A stretch of DNA of 21,148 nucleotides from JBAZLV01 sp964586075 (GTDB lineage Bacteria; Nitrospirota; UBA9217), in contig CAZPGZ010000041.1 of NCBI GenBank assembly GCA_964586075.1, forward strand, positions 1 to 21,148. The letters are read 5' to 3'. The notes under the pieces were generated by a model, which was not told where the DNA came from, searched no databases, and worked only from the letters and a program-made list of their open reading frames with translations. The stretch's first letter is position 1; each line of letters starts with the position of its first letter. A program made the translations under genes and the position numbers. This document shows positions 6,808-14,697 of the stretch, piece after piece.

Positions 6808-7710
6808 ATGGCAGATGCACAAAAATTCAAATCAGGTTTTATTTCGATTATCGGCAGACCGAACGTCGGCAAGTCAACGCTATTAAACGCTCTTCTCGGC
6901 GAAAAAATCGCAATTATATCCGACAAACCACAGACAACGCGCAATCGTATTCTCGGTATTGTCAACCGACCGAATGCTCAACTGATGTTTATGGATACAC
7001 CGGGCATACACAAGCCCATGCACCGGATGAACGAGGTGATGGTCAAAACTGCGCTTGCAACCTATAACGAAGTGGATCTGATCCTGATGCTGGTTGAAGC
7101 AACGGAGCCTCCTGGCGCGGGAGACAAGTTTATCATTGAGACGCTTGCAGCGGTCCATACGCCGGTTTTTCTTCTCATCAATAAAACGGATCTTGTCGCA
7201 AAAGAATCGCTCCTCCCCCTGATACGGGAATGCAGCAAACTGTATTCGTTCGCGGAAATTATTCCCGTCTCAGCACTCCAGAATGATCTCGGCGGCCTTG
7301 TGGAAATAATAGAAAAACAGCTGCCTCATGGACCGAAATATTTCCCCGATGACCAGTTGACCGACCAGCCGGAACGATTTGTTATTGCTGAAATCATTCG
7401 TGAAAAGGTGTTCGAACTCACCCAGGAAGAAATTCCGTATTCCACGGCAGTTTCCATCGAAGATATGAAGGAAGAAACAGCGATTACGCGCATTACCGCG
7501 GTTATCTACGTGGAACGGGACTCACAAAAAGGCATTCTGATAGGCAAAGGCGGAAATATGCTCAAGCAGATCGGCACGCTTGCCCGGCAGGATGCGGAAA
7601 AGCTGCTGGGAACCAAAATATTTCTTCAACTGTGGGTTAAAGTGAAAAAAGGGTGGCGTGAAGACGATCGTATGCTGAAAAATATCGGGATACTCACGGA
7701 AGGGGAGTAA
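6808..7710 (+). CDS. era: GTPase Era
   Basis: Era is an essential GTPase that binds the 3' end of 16S rRNA and assists 30S maturation. From ATG 6808 the product is 300 aa, the normal family length. It has G1 GRPNVGKS (16-23), the switch region with PQTTRNRI, G3 DTPG, G4 NKTD, and a C-terminal KH domain with GILIGKGGNMLKQIG. The open frame extends upstream to 6703, but those 35 residues are Cys-rich and not Era-like, and a promoter ends seven bases before 6808. The stop is followed two bases later by the GTG of the DedA gene, indicating one transcript. Confidence 0.96.
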   Translation: MADAQKFKSGFISIIGRPNVGKSTLLNALLGEKIAIISDKPQTTRNRILGIVNRPNAQLMFMDTPGIHKPMHRMNEVMVKTALATYNEVDLILMLVEATEPPGAGDKFIIETLAAVHTPVFLLINKTDLVAKESLLPLIRECSKLYSFAEIIPVSALQNDLGGLVEIIEKQLPHGPKYFPDDQLTDQPERFVIAEIIREKVFELTQEEIPYSTAVSIEDMKEETAITRITAVIYVERDSQKGILIGKGGNMLKQIGTLARQDAEKLLGTKIFLQLWVKVKKGWREDDRMLKNIGILTEGE

Positions 7711-7712
7711 TC

Positions 7713-8360
7713 GTGCAGGAAATTATTGAGTGGCTTGTCGCAACCATCGGTGCGCTCGGCTATCCGGGTATTTTTTTATTGATGGCCATGGAAAGCTCCA
7801 TCATTCCAGTCCCGAGTGAACTGGTCATGCCGCCGGCCGGGTACCTTGCCCAGCAGGGGCAGATGGATATGACTGTGGTCATTCTTTGCGGCACCTTCGG
7901 CAGCCTTCTCGGTGCCTACGCCAACTATTTCGCCGCACGGTATCTGGGAAGGCCTCTCGTGCTGAAATACGGGAAATATGTCTGGATTACGGAAGAAAAA
8001 TTCGCAAAAGTTGAATTGTTTTTTAAGAATCATGGCGAAGTATCTACCTTTATCGGCAGACTCCTTCCCGTGGTGCGCCATCTCATATCGCTCCCCGCGG
8101 GCCTTGCGGGCATGAATCATGTGAAATTTTCCCTCTATACGCTTTTTGGCGCCGGCCTCTGGGTTACCGTCCTGTCGTACATTGGGTATTTTATCGGGGC
8201 AAACCGTGAACTGATCATGCGTTACTCACACCAGGCGCTTATCGGAGCCGTGCTGTTGAGTATTGTTATCGCTCTTCTGTATGTCTGGAACCACAGAAGA
8301 AAGCAAAAGCGGAGGATTTCGCAAGGTGACGGGAAAATAGACGGAGTTTGCGGTAATTGA
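7713..8360 (+). CDS. DedA/SNARE-associated family membrane protein
   Basis: This 215-aa inner-membrane protein belongs to the DedA superfamily, whose members include undecaprenyl-phosphate or other lipid translocases. The signature ESSIIPVPSE lies at 27-36. The segment G-x-x-x-Y-x-x-A-R-Y-L-G-R is around 67-80, and HGEVSTFIGRLLPVVRHLIS with the functionally important arginines R116 and R122 is at 107-126. A basic tail (HRRKQKRR) follows the last helix and should be cytoplasmic. Translation starts at GTG 7713, two bases after the era stop; the ribosome site GGGGAG lies within the end of era, so the two genes are coupled. Which lipid it handles is not visible. Confidence 0.9.
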   Translation: MQEIIEWLVATIGALGYPGIFLLMAMESSIIPVPSELVMPPAGYLAQQGQMDMTVVILCGTFGSLLGAYANYFAARYLGRPLVLKYGKYVWITEEKFAKVELFFKNHGEVSTFIGRLLPVVRHLISLPAGLAGMNHVKFSLYTLFGAGLWVTVLSYIGYFIGANRELIMRYSHQALIGAVLLSIVIALLYVWNHRRKQKRRISQGDGKIDGVCGN

Positions 8361-8385
8361 CCAAGCTCTCGACCGATATGAATCT

Positions 8386-9138
8386 ATGAAGTCCAAAACT
8401 GAAGCCATCATTGTCAGCAGCATGAACCTCGGAGATGCTGATAAACTTGTCACCTTTTTTTCAGCAGAACGGGGTTTGCTGAAAGGGGTCGCGAAAAACG
8501 CCCGCAGATCTTTCAAACGCTTCGGGGCGGGCCTTGAGATCTTCACAACCTGCAGACTCCATTTATATGAACGGGAACACCAGGAACTTCTCAGAATCGA
8601 ATCTGCTGACATCACCATGCAACCGGCCGCTATTTGCAACGATCTCTTGCGCGCCGCCGCAGGTGCTGTCATTCTGGAACTTATAAAAGAACTGGCCCCG
8701 CCCGGTGAAGGGAACTCAGCAGTGTTTCGGCTTCTTTCGCATGCCATAATCCTCCTGAACGCAGGAGAAAATCCTGTTTTTCTGCTCAGGATATTTGAGA
8801 TCAAGTTTCTTTCGCTTCTCGGATATCAACCCAGATTGGACAGATGTTGCTCCTGCGGAAACCAGCCGAAAGGGGAAGTCGTCTTTCTCAGATTAAAAGG
8901 CGAGGTATTGTGTGCGTCTTGCCTGGTCTCCTCGGGAGACACCGACTTGAAAGTTTCACCGGGAACAGTAGGGTTCTATTATCAAGCATTAAGAATGGAT
9001 ATGGATAAGATATCCCGACTGAAGCCTTCTCCCGCGATAGTGCAGGAACTGGGACAGATATTCACCGCATATATATTCCATCTTCTCGGCAAAAGATTGA
9101 AATCCACGGAATTTCTTCAGACGGTTTTTTCCTTGTAA
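8386..9138 (+). CDS. recO: DNA repair protein RecO
   Basis: RecO works with RecR to load RecA on SSB-coated DNA and anneals strands. The 250-aa product has the N-terminal OB fold (KTEAIIVSSMNLGDADKLV, then F-S-A-E-R-G-L-L-K-G-V-A-K-N-A-R-R). It also has the central helical region and a four-Cys zinc site (CSCG at 155-158 region, CASC at 176-179), which some RecO proteins retain and E. coli lacks. The gene follows the DedA gene by 25 bp in the same direction. No good ribosome site is seen before ATG 8386. The era-recO neighbourhood is common in bacteria. Confidence 0.93.
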   Translation: MKSKTEAIIVSSMNLGDADKLVTFFSAERGLLKGVAKNARRSFKRFGAGLEIFTTCRLHLYEREHQELLRIESADITMQPAAICNDLLRAAAGAVILELIKELAPPGEGNSAVFRLLSHAIILLNAGENPVFLLRIFEIKFLSLLGYQPRLDRCCSCGNQPKGEVVFLRLKGEVLCASCLVSSGDTDLKVSPGTVGFYYQALRMDMDKISRLKPSPAIVQELGQIFTAYIFHLLGKRLKSTEFLQTVFSL

Positions 9139-9251
9139 TGCCTGCTTCGCATTTCTTTACCCTATAATATCTGCGGGAAACAACAGAGTTTGTAGCATTA
9201 TTCAGCGGTGTTCCGATGTCCGGGCATGTGCGCGAAGACAGGACGCAAGGC

Positions 9252-10814
9252 TCACGGCTTTTTTGATTGAGAGGCGCCGTGAACGTGAGAGGGAGAGTAC
9301 GGTTTTAGAGCCAGCATCAGGAGGATAAAAAGCAGGCAGGCATAACTAAAAAAATCGCCATAGCGGGTATAAAAGGTCTTCTCTGCACCGACATTGATTT
9401 TTTGTGTGAGGAATGTTTCTCTGAAAATGCCCGACGTGTTCAGAATATGTCCATGAGCATCAATAAAACCTGAGACCCCGGTATTGGCCGCACGCGCAAC
9501 CGGCACACGGTTTTCTACCGCTCGAAAGACAGCCATGGAAAAATGCTGATAGGGGGCAGCAGTCCTGCCGAACCAGGCATCATTTGTTATTGTTGTCACG
9601 ACGTTCGCGCCTTGGTTTACGAACTGTCTGACCAAATTGGGAAAAATAATTTCATAGCAGATAACCGTGCTGACCTTGATGCTTCGATTGCCGGAATTCT
9701 GCAACGGCATTTCCATAACCGTAAATTCGTCCCCTGACTGAAAATCACCGATGGCCTGGACCATTTTTTCAACGAAGAACAACATGCTTTTGAACGGCAC
9801 ATATTCTCCAAACGGGACCAGATGTATTTTATGATACGTTCCCGTAACAACGCCTTCCGGCGACAGAAAAAATGCTGAATTTCTGGCTACGATCATTCTG
9901 GAGGGCTTTATCTCAAACGTGGGACTGCCGAAAAGAAGAGGTATTCTGTGTTCCTTTACAAACTGTACCAGATCAGCCGTCAGACGCTGGTCGCTTTGTC
10001 TGGCGCCGTTAAAGTAAAACGGCGTTGCGGTTTCCGGCCAGATGATCAAATCGGGATGCTGGGTATTTGCTGCCAGCGTCAGCCTTTTATAAACCCCAAT
10101 TGTGTCCGCCTGATACGCAGGGTCCCATTTCTTATCCTGTTCGATATTCCCCTGGACGACCGACGCGATCACTTCTTCGGTGCGCTCGGGAGCCTGCAGC
10201 TTCTGCGTGCCATACCCAAGAACAGCAGCCATGACAAGCAGGGTGATGAAAAAACCGGTATATTTCTTTTTGTTCAGGAAAACTCCGGCAATGGCCGTAT
10301 TCACCAAAACAACCAGAAAGGAAACGCCATAAACACCCACGATGTCCGATATCTGGATCACCGAAAGCGTTTTATATTGTGAATATCCCAGCAGCGACCA
10401 CGGGAAACCGCTCAAAAGGTAAGTACGGGCGAGTTCGAGAGACGTCCAGAGTGCGGGAACAATGATGATATAAAAGGCCGCGTGGCGGTTGCAGAGGTGA
10501 ACGACGGCGGCCCCGAAAATTGCCGGGTAGAGAGCCAGATAAGCGCAGAGTAGAAGGGTGACGAGTGATGCAAGAACAAGAGGGATGCCGCCGTAGAAAT
10601 GCACTGAGTTTGTTACCCAGTAAACAGTACCTGTAAAAAACACGATGCCGGTAATACCGCCGAGCCAGAAACCTTCTTTGATGGTTTTTTTTTGCAGTGC
10701 AAATAACAATGGTACAAAGGCGATCCAGGCTAAAAAATGGGCATCAAAAGAAGGGAACGATGCAGCGAGAAGAACACCTGATAAAGCGGCCAGCACGATG
10801 GTGCGAAGACTCAT
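9252..10814 (-). CDS. lnt: Apolipoprotein N-acyltransferase
   Basis: Lnt is an inner-membrane enzyme that adds the third acyl chain to the N-terminal cysteine of lipoproteins; it marks a Gram-negative envelope. The 520-aa protein has about seven N-terminal membrane helices (1-200), a periplasmic carbon-nitrogen hydrolase domain and a C-terminal helix (about 485-503). The catalytic triad is visible: Glu261 in WPETATPF, Lys329 in YHKIHLVPFGE and Cys386 in CYEIIFPN. The start codon lies one base after the stop of the upstream Hfq-like gene, so the two are translationally coupled. Pairing lnt with hfq-like genes in one operon is unusual. The gene converges with recO; the 113 bp between them hold no clear terminator. 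Confidence 0.96.
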   Translation of the reverse strand: MSLRTIVLAALSGVLLAASFPSFDAHFLAWIAFVPLLFALQKKTIKEGFWLGGITGIVFFTGTVYWVTNSVHFYGGIPLVLASLVTLLLCAYLALYPAIFGAAVVHLCNRHAAFYIIIVPALWTSLELARTYLLSGFPWSLLGYSQYKTLSVIQISDIVGVYGVSFLVVLVNTAIAGVFLNKKKYTGFFITLLVMAAVLGYGTQKLQAPERTEEVIASVVQGNIEQDKKWDPAYQADTIGVYKRLTLAANTQHPDLIIWPETATPFYFNGARQSDQRLTADLVQFVKEHRIPLLFGSPTFEIKPSRMIVARNSAFFLSPEGVVTGTYHKIHLVPFGEYVPFKSMLFFVEKMVQAIGDFQSGDEFTVMEMPLQNSGNRSIKVSTVICYEIIFPNLVRQFVNQGANVVTTITNDAWFGRTAAPYQHFSMAVFRAVENRVPVARAANTGVSGFIDAHGHILNTSGIFRETFLTQKINVGAEKTFYTRYGDFFSYACLLFILLMLALKPYSPSHVHGASQSKKP

Positions 10815-10815
10815 G

Positions 10816-11214
10816 TTACTTTGCCGCCTTTTGTTCCTGCATCCATTTCAGGAGGCCGTCTTTCAACGTATTATTAAGGTTTTGCTGTTTTGCCACAGGG
10901 GAGGGCGGTTGAACGTGTTTAGTTCCTCGTTTTTGCGAAGCATGCTTCGCAGTTTGGGGAGAATCGAGAAGTGGTGATGACACGGGATCGGCAGCTGCGT
11001 GTTTCTGCTTTTGCTCACCCGCAACAGCGGAGGAGATGCTGGAAATTGCGTGACGATACACAATTTCGCGCTTCTGGCCTTCCATGAGAATAATATAGCT
11101 GTCGAATGCTTTTATAATTCCTGAAATTCGAATCTTATTTTGAAGGGTCATGGTTACCGGTATCCGCCCGGTCAGGTAGGTGTCCAGCATTCTGTCGAGA
11201 AGATTTGTTTCCAT
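10816..11214 (-). CDS. hfq: Hfq-like RNA chaperone with long basic tail
   Basis: Residues 4-62 form an Sm domain of the Hfq type: a short N-terminal helix (LLDRMLDTYL), the Sm1 strands RIPVTMTLQNKIRISGIIKA with F-D-S-Y-I-I-L, and the Sm2 signature YRHAIS (53-58), which corresponds to YKHAIS of E. coli Hfq. The Lys of the proximal uridine pocket is replaced by Arg. A tail of about 70 residues, rich in Lys, Gln and Pro, ends in an amphipathic helix (LKDGLLKWMQEQK). Typical Hfq is 80-100 aa. An AGAGG ribosome site precedes ATG. It is 14 bp downstream of a second Hfq-like gene and one base upstream of lnt. It should bind A/U-rich RNA, but hexamer formation alone or with the neighbour is unknown. 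Confidence 0.85.
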   Translation of the reverse strand: METNLLDRMLDTYLTGRIPVTMTLQNKIRISGIIKAFDSYIILMEGQKREIVYRHAISSISSAVAGEQKQKHAAADPVSSPLLDSPQTAKHASQKRGTKHVQPPSPVAKQQNLNNTLKDGLLKWMQEQKAAK

Positions 11215-11228
11215 GAAAACCTCTTGGA

Positions 11229-11705
11229 TTAACGATTAATTGTGGTAATAGCGTGTTTATAGTACAGGTGCTGTTTATCATCCTCGGTGAGCAGGATGGT
11301 AAAATTATCATACGCCGTAATGGTTGCCTTGAAACGCTGCCCGTTGATGAGGTAGAGCGTAAGCACCTGATTTTCTCGAATGGCTTTGTCCAGGAATTCC
11401 TGCTGGATATTCGGTTTGCTGCCGGTGGATGGCTCGGGCGAGCTTTCTTCAGCGATGACCGGCTGTTGTGCGGAAATCAAAGGGTTGGACTGGGAAACTG
11501 CTAGATAAGAAATTTCCTGCTTCAGGAGAGTTATGATTCGTCCGTTTTCCTCAAGATTTATTTCATATCGGCCGATATCGCGAATAATACCTTCGCGCTC
11601 GGTCTTGTTCATTTGTCCGATACGAACTGTAACGCCTTTTTGCTGCGCCTGCGCCAGAAATTGAGGTTCTATGGATTGTTTTGATTCTTCCTTCTGCACT
11701 ACCAT
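11229..11705 (-). CDS. Two-Sm-domain Hfq-like protein
   Basis: The product (158 aa from ATG 11705) carries two Sm-like domains. In this numbering the first (about 14-70) is diverged: Q-F-L-A-Q-A-Q-Q-K-G-V-T-V-R-I then EGIIRDIGRYEINLEENGR, without the Hfq Sm2 signature. The second (about 100-157) is close to canonical Hfq: IQQEFLDKAIRENQVLTLYL, N-G-Q-R-F, ITAYDNFTILL and YYKHAITTIN. A Ser/Pro/Glu linker joins them. The frame is open to 11753, but 11705 is preferred because TTGCAA-N17-TATGAT ends seven bases before it and the extra 16 residues are not Sm-like. A single polypeptide with two Sm folds could build a trimeric pseudo-hexamer. It is the first gene of a probable operon with the Hfq-like gene and lnt, and is divergent from queD. 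Confidence 0.85.
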   Translation of the reverse strand: MVVQKEESKQSIEPQFLAQAQQKGVTVRIGQMNKTEREGIIRDIGRYEINLEENGRIITLLKQEISYLAVSQSNPLISAQQPVIAEESSPEPSTGSKPNIQQEFLDKAIRENQVLTLYLINGQRFKATITAYDNFTILLTEDDKQHLYYKHAITTINR

Positions 11706-11712
11706 TGAAAAA

Positions 11713-11741
11713 ATCATAACTGAAATTCTGGACTTTTGCAA
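11713..11741 (-). promoter_or_regulatory. Promoter of the two-Sm hfq operon, leaderless architecture
   Basis: On the minus strand TTGCAA (11741-11736), 17 bases, TATGAT (11718-11713), then seven bases (TTTTTCA) to ATG 11705. There is no Shine-Dalgarno sequence. Geometry matches the era promoter exactly. Confidence 0.5.
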
Positions 11742-11863
11742 GAAAATTTTCATCTGATTTAGTCTTGCGGGAGCGTATTGCCGGATATTTCCTCCATATT
11801 TGTTTTCAAAAGTTTCGAAAGGGATGATCCTGTACCGGGTTGCTCCTCAGCAGTTTTTACTTA

Positions 11864-11892
11864 TTGACTTTTCATGGCGTATACCATATTAT
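11864..11892 (+). promoter_or_regulatory. queD promoter, (near-)leaderless
   Basis: TTGACT (11864-11869), 17 bases, TATTAT (11887-11892), then nine bases to ATG 11902. No Shine-Dalgarno is present. Transcription should start one to three bases before the ATG. Confidence 0.55.
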
Positions 11893-11901
11893 TCAAAATC
11901 C

Positions 11902-12270
11902 ATGTACGAACTTATGATCGAATCCAAATTTGCAGCTGCGCATCAACTCCGGGGTTACCAGGGCGGATGCGAGAAACTGCATGGTCACAACTGGCGCGTC
12001 ACGATGGCCGTGACCGCCGAACGCCTGGACGAGCAAGGCATCGCCATGGATTTTCATGATCTGAAAAAAATGCTGCGTGAAGTGCTTGATCAGCTCGAGC
12101 ATACCTGCTTAAATGAAATTTTTCCCTTCACCCAGATTAACCCCACGTCGGAAAATGTGGCCAAATGGATTTATGATAATATGGCAAAAAAAATAAACGA
12201 TGACAATATCGAGGTGGCAAGTGTCACCGTGTGGGAATCGGATACAGCGTCAGCGAGCTATTTCGAGTAA
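11902..12270 (+). CDS. queD: 6-carboxy-tetrahydropterin synthase (QueD/PTPS family)
   Basis: QueD converts 7,8-dihydroneopterin triphosphate to 6-carboxy-tetrahydropterin, the first dedicated step of queuosine/7-deazaguanine synthesis in the cytosol. From ATG 11902 the product is 122 aa, the usual length. Zinc ligands His14, His27 and His29 (AAAHQL and KLHGHNW) and the nucleophile Cys23 are present, as are D-F-H-D-L (50-54), LEHTCLN with His67, and the closing VTVWES with Glu112. The open frame extends to 11800, but those 34 residues are not family-like and a promoter lies inside them. No other que genes are nearby. Archaeal-type or folate-linked PTPS paralogues are less likely given the CxxxHGH motif and short length. 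Confidence 0.9.
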   Translation: MYELMIESKFAAAHQLRGYQGGCEKLHGHNWRVTMAVTAERLDEQGIAMDFHDLKKMLREVLDQLEHTCLNEIFPFTQINPTSENVAKWIYDNMAKKINDDNIEVASVTVWESDTASASYFE

Positions 12271-12352
12271 TATCTTCCCCGGATAACAATGTTGTAAATG
12301 CCTGAAAAGAAGCCGAAAACCACGCCCCGATTTTGTATTCTGAAAACCGCTT

Positions 12353-12466
12353 TTCAATCCCTGCGACATGGAATCCCCTGACTCCTGTCGGGGGAGGAAG
12401 GTGGCACGTTGCGGAAGGTTGCATTTATCGGGGGAGCTTCCGGCTCCTGCCGGTGGGTCCTCCACT
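12353..12466 (+). repeat. Diverged intergenic repeat, copy 4
   Basis: It opens with TTCAATCCCTGCGACATGGA and ends with GGCTCCTGCCGG...CCTCCACT, the same edges as copy 3 at 5701-5840, while the middle has diverged. It keeps a hairpin in the same place: CCCCTGAC, TCCT loop, GTCGGGGG. It lies between queD and pmbA and happens to be open in the pmbA frame, which creates a false N-terminal extension. Confidence 0.6.
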
Positions 12467-12527
12467 GGATTTTTATGGACAAAGAGTTGTATCCGCGGTT
12501 TTTTTAGCAACTCGTTTTCGGTGCAGT

Positions 12528-13865
12528 ATGGAAAAAAAAAATGCTGAAAAAGTTCTTTCTTTCGCCAGAGACTGCAACGTTGATGCTGCTGATGTCTATC
12601 TTCGTTCTTATTCCGCAACTTCCCTAGAGATAAAAGAACAAAAAATCGATGCCTTCGACCGTGCCAGAGGCATAGGAATAGGGTTGCGCGTGTTGCTGGG
12701 GCAGCGTTTGGGTTTTGCGTTTACAACAGATTTCTCCACCGGCGCTCTCAGGACTCTCGCGCAGACTGCTGCCATGAACGCACAAAACACGGAGCCGGAC
12801 CCGTATCTTTGCTTGCCGGGGAAACCTGATTCCCCCTACCGGGAAGTCGCTGTTTTTGATCCGGACATCGTTGCTCTTACGGAGAAAGAAAAGATTGATC
12901 GCGTCATGGCAATGGAGCGGGAGGCATTTGCCGTTGATGCCAGAATCAAGCGTGTTCGGAAAGCTTCCGCTGGTTTCTCGGATGCGGAAACACTGATTAT
13001 GAACACGCAGGGAGCGGAAATCTTTTTTCGGAGCACCTCCTGTTCATCGAGCATTGAAGTTGTTGCGGAGGACAAGAGAGAATCGCAGGCAGGCTTTGAA
13101 TTCGACATGAACAGATTCTATCAAAAACTCGAATTAGAAGCTGTTGGCCGCAGGGCAGCACAAAAAGCGCTCGATCTTCTCGGTGCAAAGCATATCGACT
13201 CCACGGCGGCGCCGGTTGTTCTTGAATCCAGCGTCGCCCAGGAGTTTCTTGGTCTCATGGCAGGCGGCTTTTCTGCAGAAAGCGTTCAGAAAAAAAGATC
13301 TCTTTTTGAAGGGAAGTTGGGCGGTGAGGTTGCATCATCCCTTATTTCAGTGCACGATGACGGTCTTCTCGAACAGGGGCTTGGAACGGCTCCCTGTGAT
13401 GACGAACTCGTACCTGTAAAAGATAAGGTCCTTATCGACAAAGGCAGACTTGTCATGTTCCTGCATAACTGCTATACGGCAAACAAAGCGGAGACCCTAT
13501 CCACGGGGAATGGGATGCGCGGCGGTTTTAAAAGCATTCCGGGAGTCGGCATCACTAACCTGTATGTAGAACCGGGGAAGACCTCCTTGGACGAATTGAT
13601 CCAGTCTGTGGATAAAGGACTGCTGGTTACTGAAGTTATGGGTATGCATACCGCGAACGCCATATCCGGCGACTTTTCAGTAGGTGCCACGGGTTTTTGG
13701 ATCGAAAAAGGGAAAAAAATCCACCCGGTGCGCGAAGTTACTATTGCGGGCAATATCCTCGATTTTATGAAGCACATTGACGCTGTGGGCAGCAATATCA
13801 GATTTTTTGGCCGGCTTGGTTGCCCATCGTTACGGATAAAAACATTATCTGTCGGTGGAAAATGA
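12528..13865 (+). CDS. pmbA: PmbA/TldE-family protein
   Basis: PmbA (TldE) pairs with TldD to form a cytoplasmic metalloprotease that processes modified peptides and antitoxins. From ATG 12528 the protein has 445 aa, the normal length. It shows the family features: ADVYLRSYSATSLEIKEQKI near the N-terminus with a following GIGLRVL, a central beta-rich region, and the C-terminal block HTANAISGDFSVGATGFWIE. There is no HExxxH zinc motif, as expected for the PmbA partner rather than TldD. No tldD is present in the window. The frame is open to 12333, but those 65 codons lie on the intergenic repeat. No clear ribosome site precedes 12528. Confidence 0.93.
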   Translation: MEKKNAEKVLSFARDCNVDAADVYLRSYSATSLEIKEQKIDAFDRARGIGIGLRVLLGQRLGFAFTTDFSTGALRTLAQTAAMNAQNTEPDPYLCLPGKPDSPYREVAVFDPDIVALTEKEKIDRVMAMEREAFAVDARIKRVRKASAGFSDAETLIMNTQGAEIFFRSTSCSSSIEVVAEDKRESQAGFEFDMNRFYQKLELEAVGRRAAQKALDLLGAKHIDSTAAPVVLESSVAQEFLGLMAGGFSAESVQKKRSLFEGKLGGEVASSLISVHDDGLLEQGLGTAPCDDELVPVKDKVLIDKGRLVMFLHNCYTANKAETLSTGNGMRGGFKSIPGVGITNLYVEPGKTSLDELIQSVDKGLLVTEVMGMHTANAISGDFSVGATGFWIEKGKKIHPVREVTIAGNILDFMKHIDAVGSNIRFFGRLGCPSLRIKTLSVGGK

Positions 13866-13866
13866 G

Positions 13867-13897
13867 GGAGATCAGCGCTCCAAGAGTGATGATCTCC
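13867..13897. repeat. 8-bp inverted repeat after pmbA
   Basis: GGAGATCA (13867-13874) and TGATCTCC (13890-13897) are perfect complements just after the pmbA stop, with no T-tract. This is possibly a weak terminator or mRNA 3' end structure before the PilZ gene. Confidence 0.35.
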
Positions 13898-13929
13898 TGC
13901 TGCTGTCGGCAGCGTGATGGAGGCACAGG

Positions 13930-14643
13930 ATGATGGAAGACAGAAGACGGTATAAAAGATTAAGGCTGGATTTGCTGGATATAAACGGCAAAATGAGCTT
14001 AGCTGAAAAAGTTGAGATAGACAATATCAGCATTGGCGGAGTCTCTCTGAAGGCCGATAGAAGATTGAATTTCGGCAAAGAAATCATGCTGAAGCTGGGC
14101 GATAGAGCAGGCAGCATCGACGTGAGGGGTGTTGTCGTGCGTTCTCAGTTAAGCGGAATCGAGGATCGCGCCAACGGGCAACAGAGCATGGTCTATAAAG
14201 TAGGAATGATGTTTAAAGACGGACAATCGAATACCATTTCTGAATTTCTGAAATCGGCTACGCAGAATAGAGAGCAGGAAGAACCGGTGGCCGTTGAGCG
14301 GAGGCTTTCCATCCGCTTCAGCATCACGACGCCGCAGGAAAAACTTCTCAGTTTTCCGGCTCAATTCAAGGTGAAAACAATGAGCCTGACCGGTATGCTT
14401 ATTGAGAGTGAGCAGGCGCTGTCGATAGAAAGCACCATTCCTATGACGCTTTCCCTGAATACAGACAGGGACATGCATTTGGTCGGAAGAGTTGTCTCCT
14501 GTCAGATGTCGGATAATAAGCGGCAAACAGCACACGAAATTGGGGTTGAGTTCGTCAACTTGACGGACAAGGACAGGGCGTTTATTCAAACGTTGATAGA
14601 TTACTTCAGTGCGATAGCAATCGATTCTGAAACAGAAAAATAA
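13930..14643 (+). CDS. Tandem PilZ-domain protein
   Basis: This 237-aa cytoplasmic protein has two PilZ domains, the c-di-GMP-binding beta-barrel. The first (about 4-110) has the arginine motif RRRYKR (5-10) and N-I-S-I-G-G (32-37), both intact. The second (about 122-230) has RRLSIR (124-129), but its second motif reads T-M-S-L-T-G (150-155), with Thr at the usual Asp/Asn, so ligand binding there may be weakened. GGAGG lies six bases before the ATG; Met2 is an alternative start. There is no effector domain, so it probably acts by protein contact, perhaps on motility or secretion. It is 64 bp after pmbA and converges with hflX. Confidence 0.88.
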   Translation: MMEDRRRYKRLRLDLLDINGKMSLAEKVEIDNISIGGVSLKADRRLNFGKEIMLKLGDRAGSIDVRGVVVRSQLSGIEDRANGQQSMVYKVGMMFKDGQSNTISEFLKSATQNREQEEPVAVERRLSIRFSITTPQEKLLSFPAQFKVKTMSLTGMLIESEQALSIESTIPMTLSLNTDRDMHLVGRVVSCQMSDNKRQTAHEIGVEFVNLTDKDRAFIQTLIDYFSAIAIDSETEK

Positions 14644-14656
14644 TTCCTGATTTGCA

Positions 14657-14682
14657 CACTTCATCCGGCTGAAGCTGAAGTG
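14657..14682. terminator. Hairpin between convergent PilZ and hflX genes
   Basis: CACTTCA (14657-14663) and TGAAGTG (14676-14682) pair perfectly in the 54-bp space between the two converging genes. No clear T-tract follows, so termination ability is uncertain. Confidence 0.35.
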
Positions 14683-14697
14683 GTTGCCTGCAGACTC

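Noticed and set aside
9139..9251. Terminator between recO and lnt
   Set aside because: GGCTTTTTT near 9256-9264 has no convincing stem before it and overlaps the lnt stop region.
11800..11901. 34-codon N-terminal extension of queD
   Set aside because: Not family-like, and it contains the queD promoter; the 122-aa form matches normal length.
12333..12527. 65-codon N-terminal extension of pmbA
   Set aside because: The frame is open but lies on intergenic repeat copy 4, and the family N-terminus begins at 12528.
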